From: CAZCFB01 sp964511535
GTDB lineage: Bacteria; Myxococcota_A; Polyangia; GCA-2747355; CAZCFB01
Assembly (NCBI GenBank): GCA_964511535.1
Contig: CAZEFW010000085.1
Coordinates: 1-37,613 of the forward strand
Reading direction: 5' to 3'
DNA: 37,613 nt
The notes below the pieces were generated by a model. That model searched no databases and was not told where the DNA came from. It saw nothing but the letters and a program-made list of their open reading frames with translations. Shown here one piece after another: positions 15,669-23,431 of this stretch; position 1 is the stretch's first letter; every line of letters starts with the position of its first letter. The position numbers and the translations under genes are program-made.

Positions 15669-16528
15669 TGCCGATCCGGGACATGGGATACCAGCCCTAC
15701 GAGGGCGAGCTGCTGCCCCACCGCGGGCGGTTCTGGACCATCGCCCGGCGGGTGCTGCAGCAGGCCTGGGCCGCCCGCTCCGTGAAGCTCACCCTGCTGG
15801 CCAGCCTGTTCCCCATGGTGGCCTGCGGGGCGGTGATGTACATCCAGCTCAAGGTCAAGACCATCGCCGGCCAGCACATCAAGATGGACCTGGACGACGC
15901 TGACCAGCTGATCTTCATCCTCTACTACTGGTGCCAGATCTGGTTCGCCTTCGGCCTGGGCCAGCGGGTGGGGGCGCCCGCCATCGCCGACGACGTGCGC
16001 ACCGGCGCCTTCTCGTTCTACTTCAGCCGGCCCGTGAGCCGCGCCCACTATGTCATCGGCAAGATCATGCCAGTGGCGCTGCTGGTGGGCGTGGCCTCCA
16101 CCCTGCCCGCGGTGCTGCTCGTTCTATTCCGCCTGTCCCTGGCCACTGACGGCGCGGACGCATGGGTGGCGCTCAAGCTGCTGGCCTCCACGGTGGCGCT
16201 GACGCCGTTTTACCTGGGCCTGATGGCCGCCCTGCCCGTCTGCCTCGGATCCCTCTCGAGCAAATCCCGGGCCGTGCAGTTCATCTGGGCCGGCGTGTTC
16301 TTCTTCTCCTGGATCATGGGCGAGGGCATCGCCACCGCCTCGGAGGAGCCGACGGTGGCGCTGCTGTCGCTGCCCACCAACCTGCTGCTCATCGCCCAGC
16401 ACCTGTACGGCATGCCGCTCAAGTTCGACCTCCCGCTGTATTACCCGGCGGGCGTGCTGGCGGGGGTCATCGCCCTGGCCGTCTGGCTGCTCATGCGCCG
16501 CCTGGAGCGGGTGGAGATCTTCACATGA
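15668..16528 (+). CDS. ABC-2 type permease, first copy
   Basis: 286 aa integral membrane protein, start overlapping the stop of the ATPase by one base and end overlapping the next ATPase start (ATGA), so translation is coupled. About six hydrophobic segments are visible (roughly residues 40-60, 75-100, 140-165, 180-200, 210-230, 258-278). The sequence DDVRTGAFSFYFSRPVSRAHYVIGK near residues 108-132 is the typical cytoplasmic element of ABC-2 permeases that contacts the ATPase, and recurs in the second permease as QDKTITYLYSRPIRRW. It probably exports a lipid, polymer or peptide; the sequence does not say which. Confidence 0.88.
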   Translation: MPIRDMGYQPYEGELLPHRGRFWTIARRVLQQAWAARSVKLTLLASLFPMVACGAVMYIQLKVKTIAGQHIKMDLDDADQLIFILYYWCQIWFAFGLGQRVGAPAIADDVRTGAFSFYFSRPVSRAHYVIGKIMPVALLVGVASTLPAVLLVLFRLSLATDGADAWVALKLLASTVALTPFYLGLMAALPVCLGSLSSKSRAVQFIWAGVFFFSWIMGEGIATASEEPTVALLSLPTNLLLIAQHLYGMPLKFDLPLYYPAGVLAGVIALAVWLLMRRLERVEIFT

Positions 16529-17532
16529 GCGCGGCCATCGTCACGGACAAGCTGTGCAAGTGGTACGGCAAGGTGGTGGGGATCAACGACTTCTCGGTGA
16601 GCATCCCGCGCGGCATCACCGGGCTGCTCGGCCCCAACGGCGCGGGCAAGTCCACCTTCATCAAGCTGGTCATCGGCGCCCTGCGGCCGTCCAAGGGCAA
16701 GATCGCGGTGCTGGGCCAGGAGGTGTGGGGCAACCGCGGGCTGCTCTCGCGGGTGGGCTACTGCCCCGACCATGACGGCGTCTACGGGGACCTGAGCGGC
16801 ACCGAGTTCGTGTCCTACCTCGGACGGCTCGGCGGCATGGGGGCGCGCCGGGCGCGAAAGCGGGCCGAGGAGGAGCTGGACCGCCTGGGGCTGGCCGACG
16901 CGCGGGACCGGCCGCTGCGCGAGTATTCCAAGGGCATGCGGCAGCGAGCCAAGCTGGCCCAGGCCCTGGTTCACGAGCCGGAGCTGGTGCTCTTCGACGA
17001 GCCGCTCACCGGGTGCGATCCCCTGGCCCGGGTCCTGGTCACGGACCTGATCAAGGAGCTCGGCGCCGAGGGCAAGGCGGTGCTGGTGTCGAGCCACATC
17101 CTCCACGAGATCGAGGCGATGACCAGCGAGATCCTGTTGATCTACCGCGGGCAGGTGCTCGCCGAGGGGAACATCTACCGCATCCGCGAGATGATCGACC
17201 GGCACCCGCACAAGATCATGGTGGAGTGCGAGGACCCGCGCGGGCTGGCCCGGGAGCTGGCCGCCGAGGAGCCGGTGCGGGCGCTGGAGTTCCTGGGGAG
17301 CGATACCCTGCTGGTGGAGACCCCGGAGCCGGACGCGTGTTATCCGCTGATTCCGCGGCTGGCGCTGGAGAAGAAGATCAAGATCCGCGCGTTGACCTCG
17401 CCGGACAACAACCTGCATGCGGTGTTCGAGTATCTCACCCGCGACCGCGGGCCCAAGGGGGCCGCGGCCGCTGGCGCGGAACAAAAGACAAGAAACAAAA
17501 AACAAGAAATTGAAAATGGGGGCGCGGGATGA
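16525..17532 (+). CDS. ABC transporter ATPase, second copy, with repeat-derived tail
   Basis: 335 aa from the ATG at 16525, which overlaps the preceding stop. Walker A GPNGAGKST, signature YSKGMRQRAKLAQAL, Walker B LVLFDEP, D-loop GCDP (Cys in place of the usual Leu) and SSH are present. A regulatory-type C-terminal domain follows to about residue 315. The last residues QKTRNKKQEIENG are encoded by a 42-bp heptamer element (17478-17519) and are unlike anything in this family; the natural end was probably near TRDRGPKG. The stop overlaps the start of the second permease (ATGA at 17529). Only about 35% of the sequence seems shared with the first ATPase by eye, so this is an old duplication or a heteromeric system. 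Confidence 0.93.
   Translation: MSAAIVTDKLCKWYGKVVGINDFSVSIPRGITGLLGPNGAGKSTFIKLVIGALRPSKGKIAVLGQEVWGNRGLLSRVGYCPDHDGVYGDLSGTEFVSYLGRLGGMGARRARKRAEEELDRLGLADARDRPLREYSKGMRQRAKLAQALVHEPELVLFDEPLTGCDPLARVLVTDLIKELGAEGKAVLVSSHILHEIEAMTSEILLIYRGQVLAEGNIYRIREMIDRHPHKIMVECEDPRGLARELAAEEPVRALEFLGSDTLLVETPEPDACYPLIPRLALEKKIKIRALTSPDNNLHAVFEYLTRDRGPKGAAAAGAEQKTRNKKQEIENGGAG
17478..17519 (+). repeat. 42-bp A-rich element of six heptamers, copy 2
   Basis: The units are GGAACAA, AAGACAA, GAAACAA, AAAACAA, GAAATTG and AAAATGG. It is inside the 3' end of the second ABC ATPase gene, is translated in frame, and stops 9 bp before the next start codon. Confidence 0.85.
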
Positions 17533-18299
17533 GGGGTCCGTCAGGAATCCGCGCTGCCCTGCTCATCGGGGCCATGAGCGTTCGGTTGAACCTCGGGGCG
17601 AAGCTGGTGTGGGTCATCCTCGGCCTGCTCGCGCTGCCCATGTTGGCAGCGGGGTTTTCGCTGGCCACGGAGTCGGCGGGCCTGTCGTTCTTCAAGCATG
17701 AACTGTCAGCCTACCTGCGCTTCATCGTGCCCTTCATCATGGCGATGTTCGCCTCGTCGGCGGTGGCCGAGGAGGTGCAGGACAAGACCATCACCTACCT
17801 CTATTCGCGGCCCATCCGGCGTTGGTCATTGCCCGCGGGCAAGTACCTGGGAGGGCTGGCGCTCACCGTGCCGCTGGTGGCTGTCTCGCTGGCGGTGGTG
17901 TTCCTGATCTGCATGCTCGAGGCGCCCTCGCTCATCGTGGATGAGCTGCCGGTGCTGGGCAGGTCGGTGCTGGTGGTGGCCCTGGCGGCGGTGTACTACG
18001 GGGCGGTGGCCACCGCCTTCGGCACCATCTTCACCCGCTACCCGTTCGTGGCCACCATGGTCTACTTCTTCGTGGTGGAGGTGGGGCTCTCATCCATGCC
18101 CGGCCGGTTCAAGGTCGTGTCCACGGCCATCCACCTGCAGGTGCTGGCCGGTCTCTACAAGCCGAAGACCACCATGTTCGTCAGCGACCCGATCCTCACC
18201 GCCTGGGTCTCCCTGGCCGTGGTGACGGTTATGACTCTCGTTTGGCTCGTATTATCGGTGGCTTGGGTACAGAACGCCGAGTATCGCACCGACCAGTAG
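17529..18299 (+). CDS. ABC-2 type permease, second copy
   Basis: 256 aa integral membrane protein overlapping the stop of the second ATPase (ATGA). About six hydrophobic segments are visible (roughly residues 28-48, 65-82, 112-133, 143-165, 175-190, 225-247). EEVQDKTITYLYSRPIRRWSLPAGK is the family's cytoplasmic coupling element (quoted in part). It is the last gene of the ATPase-permease-ATPase-permease unit; the next gene has its own promoter after a 170-bp AT-richer gap. Substrate unknown. Confidence 0.88.
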   Translation: MRGPSGIRAALLIGAMSVRLNLGAKLVWVILGLLALPMLAAGFSLATESAGLSFFKHELSAYLRFIVPFIMAMFASSAVAEEVQDKTITYLYSRPIRRWSLPAGKYLGGLALTVPLVAVSLAVVFLICMLEAPSLIVDELPVLGRSVLVVALAAVYYGAVATAFGTIFTRYPFVATMVYFFVVEVGLSSMPGRFKVVSTAIHLQVLAGLYKPKTTMFVSDPILTAWVSLAVVTVMTLVWLVLSVAWVQNAEYRTDQ

Positions 18300-18397
18300 C
18301 GCCCCTCCGAATCCTCCCAATATCCAGAAATCCAGGTATTCCTCTTCTCCTGTTTATTTGCAGGCATTTAGGCAATTTAGATTACAAAAAATTACCC

Positions 18398-18428
18398 TTG
18401 CATCGCATTCTGTAAGGAGTATTATAAT
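18398..18428 (+). promoter_or_regulatory. Sigma70-type promoter for the small exported protein
   Basis: TTGCAT (18398-18403) precedes the AT-rich box TATTATAAT (18420-18428); spacing is 16-19 bases depending on which hexamer is the -10. TATAAT itself is at 18423-18428. The leader would be about 35 bases, with GGAGGA before the ATG. Confidence 0.55.
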
Positions 18429-18469
18429 TCTATCAGTCGTTGAAACACCGTTCAAGCTGGAGGACTTTG

Positions 18470-18685
18470 ATGTTCAGAAAGGCTCACAAGCTGGCATTTA
18501 TCGTGGGGGTAGCCATCGTCCTTGGTCAATGTTCCATCGCCAAGGTCCCCGGGCCATGGAAGGACAGGCAGAACTCCTTACAGCAGAACGAGGCCCAGGC
18601 CGCGTTCTTCAAGGCCTCCAACATCGACCCGCGCCATCTGGGCAAAAAGCCGAAGCCCAAGAAGGCGGACTGGTGGATCTTCTAA
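18470..18685 (+). CDS. Small exported protein of unknown function
   Basis: 71 aa from the ATG at 18470, which has GGAGGA five bases upstream; an in-frame ATG at 18440 lacks one and would weaken the signal peptide. MFRKAHKLAFIVGVAIVLGQCS is a signal peptide (shown in part). LGQC resembles a lipobox but has Gln just before the Cys, so lipidation is doubtful. The mature part is short, basic at the end (GKKPKPKKADWWIF), with two Trp at the C-terminus. No family recognised. It has its own promoter, and is followed by a pyrimidine-rich stretch at 18686-18712 and then a repeat lipoprotein gene. Confidence 0.65.
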   Translation: MFRKAHKLAFIVGVAIVLGQCSIAKVPGPWKDRQNSLQQNEAQAAFFKASNIDPRHLGKKPKPKKADWWIF

Positions 18686-18774
18686 GTCCTCTCCCCCTCC
18701 CTCCCCCGCCTCGATTGCTCCGCGCCCAGATTGTGAAAGACTGAACTCGACCCCACAGGTCGACGGAGAATCTC

Positions 18775-19899
18775 ATGCTTATTTCCAGATATGGCCTTCT
18801 GGCCCTCATCGTCTCTACGCTGCTGTTCACCCAGACCGCCTGCGACGACGACACCACGGGGGTGGCGAGCGACGGCGCGATTTCGGATGGCGCCGCCGGA
18901 GACGGCGGTAGCGGCGGCGATGGCCAAACCTCTGGCGACGGCAAGGCCACCGGCGACGGCAAGGCCACCGGCGACGGCAAGACCACCGGCGACGGCGCTG
19001 CGAAAAAGGACAGCACGGCCCCACAAGACGGGAAGGCACAGGCCGATGCTGGCAAGTCCGCTGATAGCGCGGCGACCAAGCCCGACGCCTTCAACCCGAA
19101 AAACCACCCCGGATGCAAGGGCAAGATCTACCAGTGCGCCGACGGCAAGGATAACGACGGTGACAAGCTCGTCGACGCCCTGGATCCCGAGTGCACCGGC
19201 CCGTGCGACAACTCGGAGGGCTCGTTCATCCTCGGCATCCCCGGGGTCAACGTGGACCCGTGCAAGCAGGACTGCTACTGGGATTACAACTCGGGCAAGG
19301 GGAACGACGACTGCGACTGGACCCACAAGTGCGACCCGGAGAACCCGGGCGGCAACCTGAAGCCGAAGTGCGTCTACGACCCGAACTACAAGAAGTGCCC
19401 CGGCCCGCAGACCAAGAAGTGCATCAACTACTGCCGCCCAATAACGCCCAACGGCTGCGACTGCTTCGGTTGCTGCTACGTCTACTTCAACGGCAAGAAG
19501 TCAGCCAAGCCGATCTTCCTCGGCACCGGTCCCAAGTGCACCGCCAAGACGCCGCAGTTCTGCAACGCGTGCACCCAGGTGGCCAGCTGCAACAACCCGT
19601 GCGGTAAGTGCGAGCTGTGCCTCGGGCGCAAGCTGTCGGACCTGCCCAAGGAGTGCTTCCCGAGCAAGGTGGACGCGGGCGGGCCGAAGAAGGACGCCGG
19701 CGGCTCCACCAAGAAGGACTCGGGCGGCTCTGGCAGCAAGGACCTCGGCGTCCCGCCCGTGGACTCCGGCAGCGGCAGCAACGACGGCGGCGGCACCGGG
19801 CCCACCTGCCCGCCCGGGATCAAGGCCTGCACCACCAACGCCGACTGCCCCTTCGAGCACTACTGCATCACCGGCTGCTGCATCCGCACCATCCAGTAG
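18775..19899 (+). CDS. Cys-rich lipoprotein with Asp/Gly/Lys repeats
   Basis: 374 aa. The signal peptide ends TQTAC, a good lipobox with Cys23. A low-complexity region follows (about residues 24-105) with a GDGKATGDGKATGDGK repeat, then CADGKDNDGDKLVDALDPEC, a Ca-binding-like motif frequent in Myxococcota surface proteins, and a Cys-rich domain to about residue 300 with more than 25 Cys. A second linker (KKDAGG, KKDSGG, SGSGSND) leads to a last small Cys module (CTTNADCPFEHYCITGCC). It is likely displayed at the outer membrane. The leader GGAGAATCTCATG is nearly the same as the one before the lipoprotein at 27439, hinting at shared translation control or shared origin. Function unknown. Confidence 0.85.
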   Translation: MLISRYGLLALIVSTLLFTQTACDDDTTGVASDGAISDGAAGDGGSGGDGQTSGDGKATGDGKATGDGKTTGDGAAKKDSTAPQDGKAQADAGKSADSAATKPDAFNPKNHPGCKGKIYQCADGKDNDGDKLVDALDPECTGPCDNSEGSFILGIPGVNVDPCKQDCYWDYNSGKGNDDCDWTHKCDPENPGGNLKPKCVYDPNYKKCPGPQTKKCINYCRPITPNGCDCFGCCYVYFNGKKSAKPIFLGTGPKCTAKTPQFCNACTQVASCNNPCGKCELCLGRKLSDLPKECFPSKVDAGGPKKDAGGSTKKDSGGSGSKDLGVPPVDSGSGSNDGGGTGPTCPPGIKACTTNADCPFEHYCITGCCIRTIQ

Positions 19900-19912
19900 A
19901 GCGCCGCTTCAC

Positions 19913-20000
19913 GGCTCGGGCTTGAGGCTGTGAGGCTCGAGGCTCGCGGGGAAAGCGCCTCGACAATCTAGCCTCAAGTCTCAAGTCTCAAGCCTTTCAG
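19913..20000. repeat. Inverted repeat built from heptamers
   Basis: The left arm has GGCT-led units GGCTTGA (19919-19925), GGCTGTGA, GGCTCGA and GGCTCGC (to 19947). The right arm has CTCAAGT, CTCAAGT and CTCAAGC (19973-19993), then CTTTCAG. The arms are complementary (GGCTTGAG against CTCAAGCC) with a 25-base loop, so each arm is itself a short tandem array. It lies between two rightward genes and could act as a terminator or mRNA hairpin. Confidence 0.65.
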
Positions 20001-20016
20001 GTGGCATAATGGTCCG

Positions 20017-22107
20017 ATGCAAGCCGCACGATCGTTCCTGCTCATCCTCCTGCTGCTGACACCCCAGCTGGTCCACGCTCAGGGCGCGTCCTGGCGGCTG
20101 CTGTTCGACAGCTCCAACGCCGGCTTCAACGGCGGCAACGGGTACAAGACCGCCAACAACGCGTCAGGCACCCTCGCCTGGGGCGAGTCGTACATCATGA
20201 TGTCCTACGCGGCCATGTATCGGGCCACGGGCGAGGCACAGTACCTGCAAACCCTGGCGGACCATGCGCTGCATGTGCTGGACCAGCGAGACAACAAGAA
20301 GGGCCTCAAGGACTTCGCCGGCAAGAGCCGGCCCTGCTGGCAGTCGAGCAAGTACTCCGCCGACAAGAAGGGCTACTGCTGGGTAGTGCACAGCGGCATG
20401 CTGACCTACCCCATGGTGGACCTGGCGCTGCTGGTGAACCAGGCGCCGGCGCTCAAGGCGTTGCCCGTGCCCAACAGCAAGCTCTCCCTCGGTCAGGCAA
20501 CCACGACAATCCTGGCCGAGGTGAAGAAGGTGGCCGCCACCCATGACTTCCAGTTCAAGTCCGGCCCTGCCAGCAACGAGGGGTACTACCGGGGAGATCC
20601 GTCGGCCAAGAACACCGCCCCGGCGGTGGCGGGAAAGATCCTGCCGCTGAACCAGATGAACGCCATGGGGCGGACCCTGGTGCTGCTATGGAAGGCCACG
20701 GGCTCCACCGCCTACAAGGACAAGGCCCAGCGCATGGCGCGCTACTTCAAGAACCGCATGAAGCTCAAGGGCAGCACCTACGTGTGGACCTACTGGGGCA
20801 CCGCATGGAAGCAGAACGGGGGCGAGGACATCTCCCACGCGGCAATCAACGCCGACTTCGCCGTGCTCAGCCGCCAGCACGGGCTGGTGTTCAACAGCAC
20901 CGACATGGTCTACCTGGCCAAGACCCTGATCTACAACGTCCACAGGACCACGGACCACGCCGCGGACCGGGTGGACGGCTACGGCACGACCAACAAGTAC
21001 CGCTGGGCCGTGGGGCGCTGGCTGAACCTGAGCCCGTACGACGCCCGGGTCTGGCCCGTGGCTGCCAACATCTTCAGGTCAGTGACCAAGGCCAGCGCCG
21101 GGCAGAACTTCCTCGGGGTGGCCAACCTGTGCCGGTACGCGCCGGCGGTGCAGCACTACACCTTCTATCATGTGGACTGGAAGGACCTCGGCACCTACCG
21201 CGAGGCGCTCAAGTACGGCGCGAACATCCTGACCCTGCCGCCCGACCCGAAGAAGCCGCTGGCGCTGAAGCTCGGCTACCGCGCCAGCGTATCGGCCACC
21301 ATTGATCAGTGGGAGGGCAAGTCGAAGAAGTACATCCTGGCGCACAGGCTGAACAAGACGGGGAGCGCCTGGCAGTGGGTCTATACCCCCTACTGGCCTG
21401 GCATCTATTACCCGTACACCGGCAAGAAGGAGGTGCTGTTCCAGTTCACCGACAAGTTCATCAGCGGCAAGGGGATCGAGGTGCGCGAGGTGGCCCCGGT
21501 CAAGCCGCCCGCCATCCTGACCAAGTCGTTGCCGGTGGCGCAGGTGGGCAAGGCCTACGCGGTCACCTTGAAGGGCAGCGGCGACAAGCCGCTGGTCTGG
21601 CGCGTGGAGCCGCCGGTCTCTGGCGTGGTCATCGGGCAGCAGACCGGCGCCCTGAAGTGGACGCCCCTGCCCTCTCAGGCCCCGGGCACGGTGATCAAGG
21701 TGGCCCTGCGCAACGACAGCGGGCAGGCCACGCGGACCTTCAACGTCATGGTGACAGGCGCCCCCAAACCGGACGCCGGGACGCCGAAGCCGGACAAGGG
21801 CGCCGCCCCCATGTATGACGGCGCCTCGCCCAGGCCCGAGGCCTCGACGCCGCATCCGGACCTGACCGGGGTCAAGCCGGATGGCCCGAAGCCGAAATCG
21901 GACAGCGCCAAACCACCAGCAGACGGCGCGATCACCCCGGACTTCAGGCGCGACCATGTCATCAAGAGCGAGGGCTGCGAGTGCCGGGCGGGCAGCATGA
22001 ATGATGTTATTCCCTGGTGGTTTGCCGCGTTGATCGCCGGGCTCTTGTTGCGTGGTGCAAGCCGCAGAAACAAAAAACAAGGATCAAAAATTAAGATTAA
22101 AAAATGA
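20017..22107 (+). CDS. Secreted alpha-barrel-like enzyme with Ig domain and MYXO-CTERM-like anchor
   Basis: 696 aa. Signal peptide MQAARSFLLILLLLTPQLVHA. Residues about 25-440 are helical with paired hairpins (GESYIMMSYAAMYRATGE, LNQMNAMGRTLVLLWKATG, GEDISHAAINADFAVL) like an (alpha/alpha)-barrel of polysaccharide lyases, epimerases or six-hairpin glycosidases; no single family is certain, and EDISH may hold catalytic residues. Residues about 495-585 form an Ig-like domain of the He_PIG type (VAQVGKAYAVTLKGSG, TGALKWTP). A PD-rich stalk follows, then GCECR, a hydrophobic segment (about 665-680) and RR, the layout of a MYXO-CTERM sorting signal that is processed by a myxosortase for surface lipidation. 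Beyond it lies a foreign basic tail NKKQGSKIKIKK from a 42-bp heptamer element, which also supplies the stop codon. No close partner genes. Confidence 0.8.
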   Translation: MQAARSFLLILLLLTPQLVHAQGASWRLLFDSSNAGFNGGNGYKTANNASGTLAWGESYIMMSYAAMYRATGEAQYLQTLADHALHVLDQRDNKKGLKDFAGKSRPCWQSSKYSADKKGYCWVVHSGMLTYPMVDLALLVNQAPALKALPVPNSKLSLGQATTTILAEVKKVAATHDFQFKSGPASNEGYYRGDPSAKNTAPAVAGKILPLNQMNAMGRTLVLLWKATGSTAYKDKAQRMARYFKNRMKLKGSTYVWTYWGTAWKQNGGEDISHAAINADFAVLSRQHGLVFNSTDMVYLAKTLIYNVHRTTDHAADRVDGYGTTNKYRWAVGRWLNLSPYDARVWPVAANIFRSVTKASAGQNFLGVANLCRYAPAVQHYTFYHVDWKDLGTYREALKYGANILTLPPDPKKPLALKLGYRASVSATIDQWEGKSKKYILAHRLNKTGSAWQWVYTPYWPGIYYPYTGKKEVLFQFTDKFISGKGIEVREVAPVKPPAILTKSLPVAQVGKAYAVTLKGSGDKPLVWRVEPPVSGVVIGQQTGALKWTPLPSQAPGTVIKVALRNDSGQATRTFNVMVTGAPKPDAGTPKPDKGAAPMYDGASPRPEASTPHPDLTGVKPDGPKPKSDSAKPPADGAITPDFRRDHVIKSEGCECRAGSMNDVIPWWFAALIAGLLLRGASRRNKKQGSKIKIKK

Positions 22108-22108
22108 A
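22067..22108 (+). repeat. 42-bp A-rich element of six heptamers, copy 3
   Basis: The units are GAAACAA, AAAACAA, GGATCAA, AAATTAA, GATTAAA and AAATGAA. It encodes the last residues of the preceding protein, and its final unit carries the TGA stop (22105-22107). It faces copy 4 across 32 bp. Confidence 0.8.
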
Positions 22109-22140
22109 AGCGCCCGCCTGACGCGCCCTGGCGCGCTGGT

Positions 22141-22182
22141 CCATTTTTTATTTTTTGTTCCTTGTTCCTTGTTTTTTGTTTT
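22141..22182 (-). repeat. 42-bp A-rich element of six heptamers, copy 4
   Basis: Read on the minus strand the units are AAAACAA, AAAACAA, GGAACAA, GGAACAA, AAAATAA and AAAATGG. It is the most regular copy and points against copy 3, so the AAAATG/CATTTT ends can pair across GC-rich DNA (22109-22140), which could also terminate transcription. Confidence 0.85.
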
Positions 22183-22240
22183 CCCCCGCGTGATCCGCTC
22201 CACTTGAATCCGCCCCCCGCGCGCCGGATACTCCATACCC

Positions 22241-23422
22241 ATGAAGACCGGCACTCGAGCTGCGTTGATCATCCTGCTCATCCTGGTGGCCATCGGGGTT
22301 GTGACCTACTTCAACCGCACCAAGCAGGTCAGCGAGGTGGGCCTCGTCAAGGAGGTCAAGCGCACGCGCAGCCCCGTGACCGTGGAGGTGGCGCGCGCCG
22401 AGGACCTGGCCGAGACCATCAGCCACACCGACGCGGTGGCCGCGGCACGGGACGTGTACCTGACCGCCGAGGTGGCGGGCAAGGTGACGAAGCTGCACAA
22501 GGACCTGGGCGACCGGTGCCGCAAGGGCGAGGCGCTGCTGCAGCTGGACAACGTGCCGTACCGCATCGCCGTGTCCCAGGCGGAGGCGAGCTTCAAGCAG
22601 GCGCGCGTCCAGCTGATCCAGGCGCGGCGCGACCTGGCCCGCGCCAAGAAGCTGGTGGCGCGGAGCACGGTGGCGGCCAAGACCGCCGAGGTGGCCGAGA
22701 CCGGGGTGCAGACCGCCGAGGCAGGCGCCAAACAGGCGGGCGCGGCGCTGCTGCTGGCCAAGCGTAACCTGCGGCTCAGCCGCGTGACCTGCCCCTTCTC
22801 CGGGCATGTGGCCGAGCGCATGGTCAACCTGGGGCAGATGGTGAGCAACGCCACGCCCCTGGCCCGGCTGGTGGACCGCTCGAGGCTGAAGCTGACCATC
22901 AACGTGCCCGCGGCCGACCTGGCCCAGGTGAAGGTGGGGCAGCGGGTGGACCTGGCCGACCCGTCCATCCCGGGATCCTCGTTCTCCGGCAAGGTGAGCC
23001 GCATGGGCGTGGCGGCGGATAAATTGACCCACAGCTTCCCGGTGGAGGTGGCGGTGGATACGGGCGAGGGGGTGGATGCGCCCCGGCCCGGTCAGGTCCT
23101 CAGGGCCACCATCACCATCGCGACGCACCCCGGGGCCCTGGCCGTCCCGGCGGACGCGGTGCTCCGCTCGGGCGCGGGCGGCGGCGCGCAGCTCGTCCTG
23201 GCCCGGGGCAACAAGGCGCAGCTGGTCTCTGTGACCCCCGGTCCCTCCGTGGGTGAGCGGGTGATCATCAAGGCCGGCCTGACCGCCGGTGCTCAGGTGA
23301 TCACCGTGGGGCACCACGGGCTGAAGGATGGGGCCGCCATCGAAGTGGTGAGCGGGGGGGCGGCGGAGGCATCGACGTCGACGTCCACGTCCACGGCCAC
23401 GTTGAAGGATAAGGGCAAGTAG
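22241..23422 (+). CDS. RND efflux periplasmic adaptor (HlyD/MFP family)
   Basis: 393 aa. An N-terminal membrane anchor (AALIILLILVAIGVVTYF) without lipobox is followed by the split lipoyl domain (VYLTAEVAGKVTKLHKDLGDRCRKGEALLQLDN, quoted by position about 74-106; its second half SRVTCPFSGHVAERMVNLGQMV near 185), a helical hairpin (about 110-180), a beta-barrel (KLTINVPAADLAQVKVGQRV) and a membrane-proximal domain (VPADAVLR). It bridges the inner-membrane pump encoded 9 bp downstream to an outer-membrane channel; no TolC-like gene is nearby. The C-terminus STSTSTSTATLKDKGK comes from a hexamer array and lies outside the family fold. No Shine-Dalgarno is evident. Confidence 0.93.
   Translation: MKTGTRAALIILLILVAIGVVTYFNRTKQVSEVGLVKEVKRTRSPVTVEVARAEDLAETISHTDAVAAARDVYLTAEVAGKVTKLHKDLGDRCRKGEALLQLDNVPYRIAVSQAEASFKQARVQLIQARRDLARAKKLVARSTVAAKTAEVAETGVQTAEAGAKQAGAALLLAKRNLRLSRVTCPFSGHVAERMVNLGQMVSNATPLARLVDRSRLKLTINVPAADLAQVKVGQRVDLADPSIPGSSFSGKVSRMGVAADKLTHSFPVEVAVDTGEGVDAPRPGQVLRATITIATHPGALAVPADAVLRSGAGGGAQLVLARGNKAQLVSVTPGPSVGERVIIKAGLTAGAQVITVGHHGLKDGAAIEVVSGGAAEASTSTSTSTATLKDKGK
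23372..23401 (+). repeat. Hexamer array encoding a Ser-Thr tail
   Basis: Five in-phase units TCGACG, TCGACG, TCCACG, TCCACG, GCCACG at the 3' end of the adaptor gene, read as Ser-Thr dipeptides. It belongs to the same TCCACG family as the non-coding array near 14687-14715. Confidence 0.7.
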
Positions 23423-23431
23423 GGACGCGCC

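Noticed and set aside
18686..18712. Pyrimidine-rich tract after the small exported protein
   Set aside because: It could be a Rho loading or triplex site, but C-rich runs are common in this composition and nothing else supports a function.
22109..22140. Possible intrinsic terminator made by copies 3 and 4 of the A-rich element
   Set aside because: The arms pair only over AT-rich ends 30 bp apart. The arrangement is explained by two insertions in opposite orientation, so it is not listed as a separate terminator.
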